Made by a program: the position numbers and the translations under genes. Positions 26,267 through 35,523 of a stretch of DNA of 64,000 nucleotides are shown here, in pieces. Position 1 is the stretch's first letter, and the number at the start of each line of letters is the position of its first letter. The notes under the pieces were generated by a model. The model searched no databases and had not been told where the DNA came from. It was given only the letters and a program-made list of their open reading frames with translations. The DNA is from Flammeovirga agarivorans (GTDB lineage Bacteria; Bacteroidota; Bacteroidia; Cytophagales; Flammeovirgaceae), in assembly GCF_012641475.1 (NCBI RefSeq), contig NZ_JABAIL010000003.1, forward strand, positions 1 through 64,000. Direction: 5' to 3'.

Positions 26267-26932
26267 ATGAAGTACAAATTATTACTCCTCACATTTATTG
26301 GATTTTATTCCATTCTTTCAAATGCTCAAGATTTAGCATCTTCAACTGAAGTATCTAGAAACACAAACTTTTATTCTTCGAAGAAAAACAGTTCTCGTAA
26401 AGATTCGATTCAAAGTAAAACCAATAAGTTCTTTATCGCTTATGATCTTGGAGAAGCAATCTTTAATCAATTCAAATCTCTAGGAGGTGAAGTAGGTGTA
26501 AGGTTTAAGAATGACCATCTATTTAGAGTGTCTTTCACACATCTGTTTTTAACTGAAGAACATCTGTCATCTGATTTTGTAAAAGCTGTAGATGGTGAAA
26601 ATGTTGAAGGCAAGCAATTCGGTTTCGAATTGTTCTACGACATTCCGGTCTTTTTCAAAGGCCTTTATATTGCCCCTTCTGTTGGGTATTATGATCATGA
26701 ATACAGGCATACTATCTCAAATGAAAAGGTGCAACAATCTTCTTTCACCGTTGGAGGTGCAATCAGCTTTGTAGAAACCGATATTTTAAAGGTCAAAGGT
26801 CTTTATTACAGAGTTTCGCTTCCTCTTAGGTATACACTTGATCCTATTGAAGAAACGCAATTAGGGGATGCCACCATCAAGAGTAATCAGTTTGATAACA
26901 ATATTTGGTTTTTTGTTGGGTTTCAATTCTAA
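26267..26932 (+). CDS. Outer-membrane beta-barrel-like protein
   Basis: A 221-residue protein with a signal peptide (LLLLTFIGFYSILSNAQ), a polar low-complexity segment (residues about 22-60) and alternating hydrophobic strands ending in aromatic residues (GLYIAPSVGYYDHEYRHT, FDNNIWFFVGFQF), typical of a small outer-membrane barrel with a C-terminal Phe. The next gene, another barrel, begins five bases after its stop, so they form an operon. No specific function was recognised. Confidence 0.75.
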   Translation: MKYKLLLLTFIGFYSILSNAQDLASSTEVSRNTNFYSSKKNSSRKDSIQSKTNKFFIAYDLGEAIFNQFKSLGGEVGVRFKNDHLFRVSFTHLFLTEEHLSSDFVKAVDGENVEGKQFGFELFYDIPVFFKGLYIAPSVGYYDHEYRHTISNEKVQQSSFTVGGAISFVETDILKVKGLYYRVSLPLRYTLDPIEETQLGDATIKSNQFDNNIWFFVGFQF

Positions 26933-26936
26933 TCAA

Positions 26937-28214
26937 ATGAATAAGAAGATTATCACAATCCTAATCAGCTACTTATTCGTTGTCAATATTTATGCTCAAG
27001 AAGCTATAAATCAAAAGAGAAGATTGGATTTTGCACAAATGTATCTTGAAACAGGAGGGAATTTTTTCCCTCCATTTACAGGAAAAGAATTGATAAACGG
27101 TGAAGTGACACCGGTGGATTATTCCGCTACTTTAAACCCCTACATCACATGGGGTGGATTTCATTTTTGGGGGCATGCAGAATTTTATGTTTCATTTCCT
27201 TTAGGACAAATAAATTTAAATGGAAATGAGGCCCAACATCAATTACTACATGCTGTGGCAACAGGTACAAGAGTATATCCTTGGGCTATGAAAAAAGGCA
27301 AAATACGTCCTTATTTTGGGGTTAACTGGGGATCCTTGACGTTTACACAAATCCCACAGTCAGGTGAAAAGTATACTACGATTGCCAAAGACTTTATGTT
27401 GAATTTTGATGCAGGGTTGATGTACAATTACAAAAAACTTGGTGTTAGATTGGCTGTCAATTATTTCTCCAATAATAAATGGCAATATCCACTCAGTAAA
27501 ACTGAAATGACAGAAATTGTTACGCCCTCCTATTCCCTCCAATTTGGTCTTCTTTATTCCTTTGATGCTACAAAAAATAATACGCAGAAAAATATAGACC
27601 AATGGAATAGCTATCCTAATATATCCAAGCTTTCTTATGATGCAGTGGCATTTGGTGACTTCTTTATTGGCGTAGGACCTTCTCAATCGTTTTCACTCTC
27701 TAATTCAGAATACAACACACAGGAATTTCCTTATTTACAACAAAAATTGGCTTCTTCTGCCTATTTCGATTTTGCATTGGGGTATCACTTTAACAGACTT
27801 AACTTTTTTACCGCCATATCTTTTAGGAATCCCACTTATACTACCAAAGGGTTTGGTACCAAGCAAACTATAAAAAAGCAGTCAGTAGCCATAGAATTGA
27901 ATAAATTTCTCATCGACTTTTCTGGATTCGCTCCATATATTGGCCTTAATATCGCTCATGACAAAATTGAATACATAGAAGATGTAGATGGGTTAAAACG
28001 TAAACTTCGTTTTACAGCTTTCGAACCGGGTATCACTTTTGGATGGGATATTGTCCCCGGAAAAACAAATGAAGCTTTTATTCTCAGAACAAATTTAAGA
28101 TGGTTCCCCTACTCCAATTTTAAATTGGATGGAAAAGCCTTTGACTTTAGTCAGTTAGAATACAATTTGATTCAGGCAGTATTTTATCCTCAAAGATTGA
28201 AAAGAAGAAGTTAA
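26937..28214 (+). CDS. Outer-membrane protein, paralogue of the 50574 gene
   Basis: A 425-residue protein with a signal peptide (IITILISYLFVVNIYAQ) and a long series of amphipathic strands, read as an outer-membrane barrel in two similar halves. Hallmarks are shared with the gene at 50574: an ITWGGFHFWGHAEFYVS-type strand, FFIGVGPSQSFSLSNSEY, FDFALGYHFN, and a conserved end NLIQAVFYPQRLK. ATG 26937 is chosen because the longer frame overlaps the preceding gene and lacks a signal. It is cotranscribed with the barrel gene at 26267. Function unknown. Confidence 0.8.
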   Translation: MNKKIITILISYLFVVNIYAQEAINQKRRLDFAQMYLETGGNFFPPFTGKELINGEVTPVDYSATLNPYITWGGFHFWGHAEFYVSFPLGQINLNGNEAQHQLLHAVATGTRVYPWAMKKGKIRPYFGVNWGSLTFTQIPQSGEKYTTIAKDFMLNFDAGLMYNYKKLGVRLAVNYFSNNKWQYPLSKTEMTEIVTPSYSLQFGLLYSFDATKNNTQKNIDQWNSYPNISKLSYDAVAFGDFFIGVGPSQSFSLSNSEYNTQEFPYLQQKLASSAYFDFALGYHFNRLNFFTAISFRNPTYTTKGFGTKQTIKKQSVAIELNKFLIDFSGFAPYIGLNIAHDKIEYIEDVDGLKRKLRFTAFEPGITFGWDIVPGKTNEAFILRTNLRWFPYSNFKLDGKAFDFSQLEYNLIQAVFYPQRLKRRS

Positions 28215-28479
28215 AAGTAAGGCATTCCACCTCTATAGGTTTTTTCTATATCAGCATAAAAACATTTGATTTTACAAGAGACGATACTCTCCGTATGTTT
28301 GTAATGTAATCAATCGGAAAGCGGTTGATGATACAGAAAATGACTTCGTTGGATTTATCAAATCCATAAAAATATAGTATTTACACACAACTTTAAACAC
28401 TGATGTTGAACATCATCTCAGTGTCGTCGGATTTAGAATAATTAGTTTGCTTAAAATTAACTCATCATCATCAAAACAA

Positions 28480-28510
28480 AATCCCACTTATTGAAAGTGG
28501 GATTTTTTGT
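28480..28510 (+). terminator. Rho-independent terminator
   Basis: AATCCCACTT (28480-28489) and AAGTGGGATT (28495-28504) with a five-base loop, followed by a T run. It separates the outer-membrane gene from the TetR unit. The rest of 28215-28610 shows no gene. Confidence 0.9.
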
Positions 28511-28609
28511 TTATTGATTACTCTATTTCATGAATACTAAGTAGACATCTCTTATTATTATCCATTTTATGCAGAAGAAAATATAATTAACACATCATCA
28601 ACATGTTAA

Positions 28610-28629
28610 ATTGGAATAAATACTCCAAT
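28610..28629 (+). promoter_or_regulatory. Candidate TetR operator upstream of the regulator
   Basis: ATTGGAATAAATACTCCAAT has palindromic arms ATTGGA/TCCAAT and lies 17 bases before the TetR start. A close copy (ATTGGAATGAACATTCACTC) lies before the SDR gene at 29214. The shared core is ATTGGAATRAAYAYTC. Confidence 0.55.
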
Positions 28630-28645
28630 TTTATATATTTATACA

Positions 28646-29197
28646 GTGAGTAAAAAAGAAAACATATTATCATCTGCCCTTGAACTTCTCACCGAAAATG
28701 GAATTCATAATACTCCTATGTCTGAAATTGCAAGAGTAGCCGGTACTGGAATGGGAACTATTTATAACTATTTTCCTACCAAAGAAATTCTAATCAATGA
28801 GGTATATATTAGTATAAAAGCCCAAGAAATATCAATCTTCACCGATTTTGATAAACAGCAACCGATTCGAACTCAATTTGAAATGTATTTTAGGTCTGCT
28901 ATTTCTTTTTTTATCAACAACCCCATGTATTTCAAGTTTATAGAACAATTACAGGCATCACCTGTTATAACAGATGAAAGTAGAAAGTTTGGTAGAAAAT
29001 CTATTGCTCCTGTCGTTGAACTTATACATAATGGCCAAAAACAAAGAATTATAAAAGACATTCCTATTGATGAGATCTTGACATTTATAGCTGGTGCAAT
29101 ATTATCTTATCTGAGATGGTATTTCAATCAAACAGAAAAGAAAGATTCTTTACTAAAAAATCAAATGAATCTCCTATGGGATGCGATTAAAGAATAA
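28646..29197 (+). CDS. TetR family transcriptional regulator
   Basis: A 183-residue repressor: N-terminal TetR HTH (residues 5-50: ILSSALELLTENGIHNTPMSEI then GTIYNYFPTKEILINEVY) and a helical ligand-binding domain. The start is a GTG at 28646, directly following the operator-like palindrome. It sits upstream of an SDR and a small membrane protein on the same strand; both promoters share the same palindromic core, so it probably represses itself and the SDR unit. Confidence 0.92.
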   Translation: MSKKENILSSALELLTENGIHNTPMSEIARVAGTGMGTIYNYFPTKEILINEVYISIKAQEISIFTDFDKQQPIRTQFEMYFRSAISFFINNPMYFKFIEQLQASPVITDESRKFGRKSIAPVVELIHNGQKQRIIKDIPIDEILTFIAGAILSYLRWYFNQTEKKDSLLKNQMNLLWDAIKE

Positions 29198-29213
29198 AAA
29201 ATTTTAAACCCAA

Positions 29214-29233
29214 ATTGGAATGAACATTCACTC
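29214..29233 (+). promoter_or_regulatory. Candidate TetR operator upstream of the SDR
   Basis: ATTGGAATGAACATTCACTC contains the palindrome GAATGAACATTC, typical of TetR-family sites, 16 bases before the SDR start. It shares the core of 28610-28629. Confidence 0.55.
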
Positions 29234-29248
29234 TAAATTCTAACTATC

Positions 29249-30109
29249 ATGAAAAAAAACGTACTCATCACAGGTACATCAACAGGAGTAGGCTTTGATA
29301 GTGCTATTTTATTTGCACAAAATGGCTACAAAGTGTACGCTTCTATGCGTAACCTCAAAAAAGCAGATGCTTTAAAAGAAAAGGCAGAAAGTGATCACCT
29401 CGACATTCACATTATCCAGTTGGATGTAACAGATGCACAATCTATAAGCACAGCGGTACAAACAATCATCGACGAAGATGGAAAAATTGATGTATTAGTT
29501 AACAATGCTGGGGCAGGATTTGCCAAAACAACCGAAGATGCAACGGAACAAGAAATAAAGTGGGTCACAGATGTAAATTACCATGGTGTAGTTTTTTGTA
29601 CACAGGCTGTTTTACCTTATATGCGAAAACAAAAATCAGGACAGATTATAAGTATTACTTCTGTTGGAGGCTTAGTTGGGCAACCCTTTAACGAATTATA
29701 TTGCGGAGCCAAGTTCGCTGTAGAAGGGTATATGGAAGGTTTAGCCACTTATGTTTCGGATGCATTTAATATTAAAATCACTTGTGTGGAACCCGGTGGT
29801 ATAAAAACTGAATTTATGAACTCAGCTGTAAGTAAAACTGCAGTCGATGGAGCCTTAGCGTCAGGAGAATATTTACCTATTTTTCAGGCCTATATGGCGG
29901 GAATACAAAAAAGAGCAAAGGAAGGGGAAGCACAAACTTACCAAACAGGAACTGAAGTCGCAGAAGTACTACTTGATATTTCGAAAAACGAGAACCCACC
30001 ATTAAGGATCAGAACCTCAGAATGGGCAGAGGCGTTTTGTCGATTAAAGACACAAGCAGATCCTGATGGAACAAAATTAGTGCAACAAATAAGAAGTAGT
30101 TTTCTGTAG
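29249..30109 (+). CDS. Short-chain dehydrogenase/reductase (TetR target)
   Basis: A 286-residue classical SDR: Rossmann glycine motif TGTSTGVGF, NNAG (VLVNNAGAGF), catalytic Ser in ISITSVGG and YCGAK as the YxxxK pair, then EPGGIKTEF. It probably reduces or oxidises a carbonyl compound with NAD(P)H; substrate unknown. It is in the same strand unit as the TetR gene before it and the small membrane protein after it (20 bases apart). A TetR-type palindrome precedes the start. Confidence 0.92.
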   Translation: MKKNVLITGTSTGVGFDSAILFAQNGYKVYASMRNLKKADALKEKAESDHLDIHIIQLDVTDAQSISTAVQTIIDEDGKIDVLVNNAGAGFAKTTEDATEQEIKWVTDVNYHGVVFCTQAVLPYMRKQKSGQIISITSVGGLVGQPFNELYCGAKFAVEGYMEGLATYVSDAFNIKITCVEPGGIKTEFMNSAVSKTAVDGALASGEYLPIFQAYMAGIQKRAKEGEAQTYQTGTEVAEVLLDISKNENPPLRIRTSEWAEAFCRLKTQADPDGTKLVQQIRSSFL

Positions 30110-30129
30110 TACAATTCAAAAAGAGACAT

Positions 30130-30537
30130 ATGAAACGTTTTGCAACGATCACTTTTGGTGTTCACTCATTGTTTGAAATTTTGTTCGGAATGAACAATTA
30201 TATCAAAGGAGCATCTGCCTCTCAAACTGCAGAACAAATCGCCAATCAGACCGTCGCCTTGGCAATAACATTTCGGTTTATGGGAGCTGCATTATTTGCT
30301 TTAGGTATCTTAGGATTATTAATTCTATTTAAAGCTGGTGTACTCTCTAAAACTGCCAAAATTGTTGCCACTGGATTTACAGTATTTCATACACTTGGTT
30401 CTTTAGGAAGTATATATTCTGCTTCACCTAATTTTGAAATTTACAGTGAACCCATGGCATTAGGAGCTATCATTTTACATGGTACATTAGCGGTCTGTTT
30501 CGCCTTTATTGCTTTGAAAGTAGATAGCAATCATTGA
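30130..30537 (+). CDS. Small four-helix membrane protein
   Basis: A 135-residue protein with four hydrophobic segments (FGVHSLFEILFG, TFRFMGAALFALGILGLLILF, IVATGFTVFHTLGSLGS, MALGAIILHGTLAVCFAFIAL). The Phe-Arg-Phe-Met-Gly motif in helix two resembles small DUF4345/DoxX-like membrane proteins; assignment is tentative. It is the last gene of the TetR-SDR unit and is followed by a hairpin terminator at 30569. Confidence 0.7.
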   Translation: MKRFATITFGVHSLFEILFGMNNYIKGASASQTAEQIANQTVALAITFRFMGAALFALGILGLLILFKAGVLSKTAKIVATGFTVFHTLGSLGSIYSASPNFEIYSEPMALGAIILHGTLAVCFAFIALKVDSNH

Positions 30538-30568
30538 GGTAAGTCTATATACTAAATTGTATATCATC

Positions 30569-30603
30569 AAAAGCGGTTGGGGGTAAAAACTCGAATCGCT
30601 TTT
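30569..30603 (+). terminator. Hairpin terminator-like repeat (copy 1)
   Basis: AAAAGCG (30569-30575) with CGCTTTT (30597-30603) around a loop. A homologous element with the same loop phrase (GTAAACTCGAA-like) and downstream TTTGAGTATATT lies at 39160-39190, after the NmrA gene. Confidence 0.6.
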
Positions 30604-30710
30604 GTATTTATTTGAGTATATTGTCACCTATAAATGGAGAAAAAAGAGTCCAAATAAAAGAAGCTGAATTGCTGTTAAACAATATTGGACTTTAATAAAT
30701 TGTAAAATAG

Positions 30711-31574
30711 ATGATTCCAACAATATCAGACATACAAGACTTGTACAACACAACAGAGTTTGACCGTCATCCCATTTCTGTTGATTTCGATATTGTTACT
30801 CATCAAGAAACCTATCCAAGTACAAAGAAAATGGTTCCTGCTCATCGAAGAGATTTCTTTTCGGTGATCTTTCTTGAAAATCAAGAGGAAGGAGAAATGT
30901 TAATCAATCAAGACAAACATGCCCATTTAAACGATATACTTTTCTTTCAAAGCCCCCAACATGTTTTTAGCTTCGTTCGAGGTGATTCAATGAAAGGTTT
31001 TTTGCTTTTCTTTAAAGCCGAGTTCCTATTACCTTTTATCAATGAGGTAATCTCTGAATACTCTTTCTTCCGAAATAATGAAAACAATTTATTTCACCTC
31101 AATGAAAATGAAAAAAGGGAATTTATAAATTTGTTTAGAGCCATTCAGACGGACAAACAGAACCCCAATGTGGCGAAAGCATTAGTAGTAGCTCTACTTG
31201 AAAAAGTAAAGGTAATTCAACAAAAACACCAAACTAAAGAGAAAACCATTTCATCAGAAACTCGATTAGTGAACCAATTCAAAAGACTGGTAAATAACAG
31301 TTTTATCGAAGAAAAATCTGTTGAATTTTATGCCCAACAATTAAACCTAACGGCCAATTATCTCAATAACAGAATTAAAGCCCATACAGGTAAAACAGCA
31401 AAAGAACATATTGCTGAGAGAATCCTATTAGAAGCAAAAAACATGTTAATGTATACTGACCTAGATGTGGCAGAAATAAGCTTTCAATTAAACTTCTCTG
31501 AAAATTCCTATTTTGGTAAATTCTTTAAAAAACATACAGGATTAACACCAAAGGCATTTCGTCAAAATCACTAA
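30711..31574 (+). CDS. AraC family transcriptional regulator
   Basis: A 287-residue regulator with an N-terminal cupin-like sensing region (HRRDFFSVIFLEN, LFFQSPQHVFSFVRGD) and a C-terminal AraC double HTH from about residue 190 (SVEFYAQQLNLTANYLNNRIKAHTGKTAKEHI, VAEISFQLNFSENSYFGKFFKKHTGLTPKAF). It precedes the quinone oxidoreductase at 31659 on the same strand, its likely target. A fragment of a close relative lies at 39267-39350, and a full paralogue is at 37287. Confidence 0.92.
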   Translation: MIPTISDIQDLYNTTEFDRHPISVDFDIVTHQETYPSTKKMVPAHRRDFFSVIFLENQEEGEMLINQDKHAHLNDILFFQSPQHVFSFVRGDSMKGFLLFFKAEFLLPFINEVISEYSFFRNNENNLFHLNENEKREFINLFRAIQTDKQNPNVAKALVVALLEKVKVIQQKHQTKEKTISSETRLVNQFKRLVNNSFIEEKSVEFYAQQLNLTANYLNNRIKAHTGKTAKEHIAERILLEAKNMLMYTDLDVAEISFQLNFSENSYFGKFFKKHTGLTPKAFRQNH

Positions 31575-31626
31575 TTTTTACCATTTCTTCCGCTGTTAGT
31601 ATTATCAATTGGCTTTCAATAGCATC

Positions 31627-31634
31627 TACATTTG
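31627..31634 (+). promoter_or_regulatory. Candidate -7 promoter box
   Basis: TACATTTG matches the Bacteroidota TAnnTTTG box, 25 bases before the oxidoreductase start. The -33 element is unclear (a TTGG ends 14 bases before), so this is a weak call. Confidence 0.35.
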
Positions 31635-31658
31635 TACCATAACCTTTAATTAAAAATT

Positions 31659-32648
31659 ATGAAAGCAATTCAAATCACAAAAAACGGGGGAGCTGAAGTA
31701 TTAGAGTATAAAGAAGTACAGTTACCGATACCTCAAAAGGGACAAGTTTTAATAAAAGTACATGCAGCACCTGTTAATTTTATTGATACAGTTTTACGCG
31801 AGGGAAATATGCCTCCTGGTATGATGCCAGAGCTACCCTTTATCCCCGGTGTTGAAGGCACTGGTATTGTTGAAGACCCCAACGGCACTCATTTAAATAA
31901 AGGTGATAAGGTAGCATTTCTTGGCGTAATTGGATCTTCAGTTTATGCTGAATATGCGCTGGTAGATGCTCATAAACTAGTAGTGTTAGACAAGGAAGCA
32001 AATTTACAAGAAGCGGCAGTTTTACCTGTCAATTATTTTACAGCTTACCATATGCTTAAAAATGTAGCTAAAGTAGAAGAAGGTAAAACGGCACTCATTT
32101 ATGCTGCATCGGGAGGTGTTGGAACAGCTTTAATTCAAATAGCCAAAATATTCAATATCAAGGTTGTAGCATTAGAACGTAGAGATGAAAAAGTAGAAAA
32201 TGCATTAAACCTAGGAGCTGATTATGCTTTTAATACTTCTTATGAAAATTGGATGACACAAGTGAAAGAAGCTGTTGGAGAAAATAGTATAAACTATGTC
32301 TTTAATCCAGTTGCTGGTGATAGCATCAAAAATGATTTAGAACTTTTAGCACCACTTGGACATATCGTAATATTTGGATTTTTAGCAGGTTTAGGAAAGT
32401 TCAATTTAATGGAAGAAGCCGTTAAGAATTTCAGCAAGGCTCCTACTATTTCATTCTCAGAAATTTATGCCACTTATTACAATAATTACCCTTTAGTTGA
32501 AAGTGCTATGAAAGAATTGTATCAATGGCTGAACGAAGGAAAGATCAAACCGATTTATGAAACTATGCCATTGACAGAAGCCAAAGCTGCTCATAAAAGA
32601 TTAGAAAAAGGGTTAGTTCGAGGTAAGCTACTATTAATCAACGAATAA
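31659..32648 (+). CDS. Zinc-independent quinone oxidoreductase (MDR family)
   Basis: A 329-residue medium-chain reductase: GroES-like N-terminus (AAPVNFIDTVLREG, IPGVEGTGIVE), then a nucleotide-binding Rossmann fold with AASGGVGTALIQIAK (about residue 145). It lacks the cysteines of zinc alcohol dehydrogenases, as in NADPH:quinone oxidoreductases. It probably reduces quinones or alkenals in detoxification. It follows the AraC gene with an 84-base gap, and a strong terminator follows at 32673. Confidence 0.9.
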   Translation: MKAIQITKNGGAEVLEYKEVQLPIPQKGQVLIKVHAAPVNFIDTVLREGNMPPGMMPELPFIPGVEGTGIVEDPNGTHLNKGDKVAFLGVIGSSVYAEYALVDAHKLVVLDKEANLQEAAVLPVNYFTAYHMLKNVAKVEEGKTALIYAASGGVGTALIQIAKIFNIKVVALERRDEKVENALNLGADYAFNTSYENWMTQVKEAVGENSINYVFNPVAGDSIKNDLELLAPLGHIVIFGFLAGLGKFNLMEEAVKNFSKAPTISFSEIYATYYNNYPLVESAMKELYQWLNEGKIKPIYETMPLTEAKAAHKRLEKGLVRGKLLLINE

Positions 32649-32672
32649 CTTAAACATTATACAACAGAATTC

Positions 32673-32714
32673 GAGAATCAAAAATACAGCTATTGAAATG
32701 TATTTTTGATTCTC
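32673..32714 (+). terminator. Perfect 16-bp hairpin terminator
   Basis: GAGAATCAAAAATACA (32673-32688) and TGTATTTTTGATTCTC (32699-32714) with a ten-base loop. It ends the oxidoreductase transcript. The remaining gap to 32957 has no supported feature. Confidence 0.85.
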
Positions 32715-32957
32715 TCTTATTTTATACCCATTGAAAGTTAATCAGATGATGTATGGCTTGCCCAAGACAGATAACTAACCGTTCCATTTATCTAATACTA
32801 TAAAAGCTAACTTGTACTGTAATACATTAATTAATATCTTTAATAGGACTTTAAACACACTAATAAACAGTAAACTAATTTATTATTATTGTAGTTGACT
32901 GTTTAATTTTTGTAGATAAATAACATTGTGTTTTCATGATGTTGTACCACATTCAAA

Positions 32958-33470
32958 ATGAGAAAAGTATTATTCATATTAACAGTTCAACTAATATCAA
33001 CCCTAGTTTTTGGGCAGGATAAAGACTCAATATATTCAACTCCTCTGCTAGACAATTATGTCAACCGTTGTTTTAAAAGTCTAAAACCAATAGAATATCT
33101 GGAAATTACTAACTACTCAAAAGGATTAGACTTTTGTAATTTGGCATCTTGTTTAACATTTTTAGAATCATATGACCAAGACTCTCTACTCAATCAAGCT
33201 ATTTATGAACGATTAAGGCAAATAGCTCAAGAGTTTTATGATGAAGGTACTCCTATTTTGATATTGGGATACTCAATGAATAGTGTTGAATTAAGTGAGA
33301 GTTTAAATAAGAAAGAAGATTACTATGGGATAACATATGTTAGCTTAGGTAATTCTTGTATCTCTTTTGGTTCATTTGATAAAGGCGTCGAAGAATTTAA
33401 TAAAGAGACAATACTTTTAGTAAACTATCAAGTCTCTAACTATGAAAATCTAGAGAAAAAGAAAAAATAA
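32958..33470 (+). CDS. Unknown secreted protein
   Basis: A 170-residue protein with a signal peptide (VLFILTVQLISTLVFGQ). The mature part is short and mixed, with several Cys residues (NRCFKSL, DFCNLASCLTF, NSCISFGSF) and a basic C-terminus. No family was recognised. It stands alone between the oxidoreductase terminator and the tandem-domain gene at 33556. Confidence 0.7.
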   Translation: MRKVLFILTVQLISTLVFGQDKDSIYSTPLLDNYVNRCFKSLKPIEYLEITNYSKGLDFCNLASCLTFLESYDQDSLLNQAIYERLRQIAQEFYDEGTPILILGYSMNSVELSESLNKKEDYYGITYVSLGNSCISFGSFDKGVEEFNKETILLVNYQVSNYENLEKKKK

Positions 33471-33555
33471 AAACCATTGAAAACGTGTTGTTTAAACGTT
33501 GGCATCAATTAGAAAAGTATATAAGATTCATAATTAAGTATAAATAAGAAAGACT

Positions 33556-34290
33556 ATGGAAACGAATAGAATTTTTGTTACAATGAACGCTACCTTTAAA
33601 AATGAGGAGAAGTGTAGGGTCGCAATGGACACAATAGTTAACGATGCACACGCTGCAGAGGGTGTGAATTCTCATTTTTGGTTCAGGAGTGAAGATGGTA
33701 AATCATTATTTGTCCTTGAACAATATGATAACAAAAAAGCGCTTGTTGAAGCGATCAAGAGATTCACATCAGCGAGAATATCTTTCTTTAAATCTATAAA
33801 AGTGACTGATGTTACTGTTTATGGAAATGTATCCACAGGCATAAAATTGATGTTTGCACCTCTTAGCCCAAAATATATGGAATACTATGGAGGGTATTCT
33901 AAAATTGCAGCTAAAGATCAAGAACCTGGAATTAAAGATTTTGAAAGAAAGAGAATTATAGTTGCTACAAGTGCGAGCTTTAAAGATGAAGTGAAGAGTA
34001 AAGTTGCTATAGAAAAATTAGCTAAGGATACATACAATGAATCTGGTACTAATTCACATTTTTGGTCTATCAGTAAAGATGGTAAGTCTTTGTATCTACT
34101 TGAATTATATGCAGATGAGAATGCATTAACAGAGCATGTTATGGCGAATAAAAGTTCGAGGGAAGCCTTTTTTGAATCAATGGTAGTAAGTAATGTCACA
34201 GTGTATGCAACTGTATCAGATAACATCAAACAGATGCTTGCTCCTATTCATCCAAAGTACATGAATTACTATGGAGGTTATTCTAAGTAG
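33556..34290 (+). CDS. Tandem ABM-like dimeric alpha/beta-barrel protein
   Basis: A 244-residue soluble protein made of two homologous domains (about residues 5-115 and 130-244). Each has a matching order: NATFKNEEKCRVAMDTI versus SASFKDEVKSKVAIEKL, NSHFWFRSEDGKSLFVLEQY versus NSHFWSISKDGKSLYLLELY, and SPKYMEYYGGYSK versus HPKYMNYYGGYSK. The pattern resembles antibiotic-biosynthesis-monooxygenase-like ferredoxin barrels, which usually pair as dimers; here the pair would form within one chain. Function unknown, possibly quinone or small-molecule oxidation. Confidence 0.75.
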   Translation: METNRIFVTMNATFKNEEKCRVAMDTIVNDAHAAEGVNSHFWFRSEDGKSLFVLEQYDNKKALVEAIKRFTSARISFFKSIKVTDVTVYGNVSTGIKLMFAPLSPKYMEYYGGYSKIAAKDQEPGIKDFERKRIIVATSASFKDEVKSKVAIEKLAKDTYNESGTNSHFWSISKDGKSLYLLELYADENALTEHVMANKSSREAFFESMVVSNVTVYATVSDNIKQMLAPIHPKYMNYYGGYSK

Positions 34291-34374
34291 AATATTTTGA
34301 CTTGCAATTGATTGACTTAATTATCAATTCAATCTAACGATATTTCATTGACCTTATCTATATAATTTGAGACT

Positions 34375-35121
34375 ATGACAAGGAAACTTCTATCGATACT
34401 ATTAATAATTACTCTTAGCTCTTTTCAGACTGATTCATTTAAAAATAGTCAGCTTAAGTATTCGAGAGTTCGACAAGCATATAAGGATAAAGAAAATAGC
34501 ATGCTTACACTGCTTCAAGATAAGCAGATTGATATAGATAAGTTGAAAATTTATCTTCGTGCCTTTAAAAATGAAGAGCAGATGGAGTTGTGGGGTAAAA
34601 ATGATTCTGATACAGAATACTCCTTGATTAAAACATATGAAGTATGTAACACCTCTGGGAATTTAGGACCTAAACGTCAACAAGGTGATTTACAAATTCC
34701 AGAAGGGTTCTACCATATAGACAGATTCAATCCATACAGCAGCTATTACTTATCACTGGGAATTAATTACCCCAATAAATCTGACAGAATATTAGGTGTA
34801 AAGGGCCAACTTGGTGGAGACATATTTATTCATGGAGCATGTGTAACAATAGGATGCTTACCAATTACTGATGACCAAATAAAAGAATTATATATATTCT
34901 GCACTGAGGCTAGAAATAACGGACAAACTAAAATACCAATCACAATTTTTCCTTCAAAATTATCTGAGGACGAATTCAAACGCCTATCTGAAACATATAA
35001 GACAGATACTGATAAAATTGCATTATGGACTGATCTTAAAAGAGGTTACGAAATATTTAATCAGAAAAAGGAACCTCCATCAATTGGTTTTTTAGCATCA
35101 GGAAGGCATCGAGTAAATTAA
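34375..35121 (+). CDS. L,D-transpeptidase family protein (YkuD-like)
   Basis: A 248-residue protein with an N-terminal signal-like segment (LLSILLIITLSSFQ). The catalytic module at about 95-185 shows the family features GDLQIPEGFYHIDRFNP, SDRILGVKGQLGGDIFIHG and GACVTIGCLPIT, with the His-Gly and Gly-Cys pair of the active site. It probably acts on peptidoglycan cross-links in the periplasm. Alone on its strand; the repeats after it (35148) start the next non-coding stretch. Confidence 0.85.
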   Translation: MTRKLLSILLIITLSSFQTDSFKNSQLKYSRVRQAYKDKENSMLTLLQDKQIDIDKLKIYLRAFKNEEQMELWGKNDSDTEYSLIKTYEVCNTSGNLGPKRQQGDLQIPEGFYHIDRFNPYSSYYLSLGINYPNKSDRILGVKGQLGGDIFIHGACVTIGCLPITDDQIKELYIFCTEARNNGQTKIPITIFPSKLSEDEFKRLSETYKTDTDKIALWTDLKRGYEIFNQKKEPPSIGFLASGRHRVN

Positions 35122-35147
35122 TGACCAGAATTATATGCCTGCTCCAA

Positions 35148-35395
35148 CACTGTTCGTAATATTAGGCCGATAAGCACTACTACGAACTCTACTATTGTTT
35201 AAGTTTGATACTTATAACTAATACAAACTCAGCACTCCCTTATTGGCCTGGTAAGTTTCTTTCGTTATCGTTTCTACTATCATTTGATAAACATCTTCTC
35301 GAATAATATCCACTTTTGTATTGAAGGCAACTTGCCAAGTTATAAGATTACACCAACTGATCGTAATGTTAAGCACTCACGTCATTTCAAACTAT
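35148..35395. repeat. Two copies of the CACTGTTCGTAAT palindrome family
   Basis: Copy one at 35148-35188 (CACTGTTCGTAATATTAGG then GCACTACTACGAACT); copy two at 35356-35395 (CTGATCGTAATGTTAAGCAC then GTCATTTCAAACTA). Both are more degenerate than the perfect stem at 21586. The segment between has no gene. Confidence 0.6.
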
Positions 35396-35523
35396 AAAAT
35401 GGATGAAATACGAATTTCTTAATTAAATATGCATGTTATTTGTGTGTTGTTATAAGTCAAAGACTTATACATTAGTTAATTCTTAATGACGATTTTCGTC
35501 TTAACACTAAGAACAGACTATGA

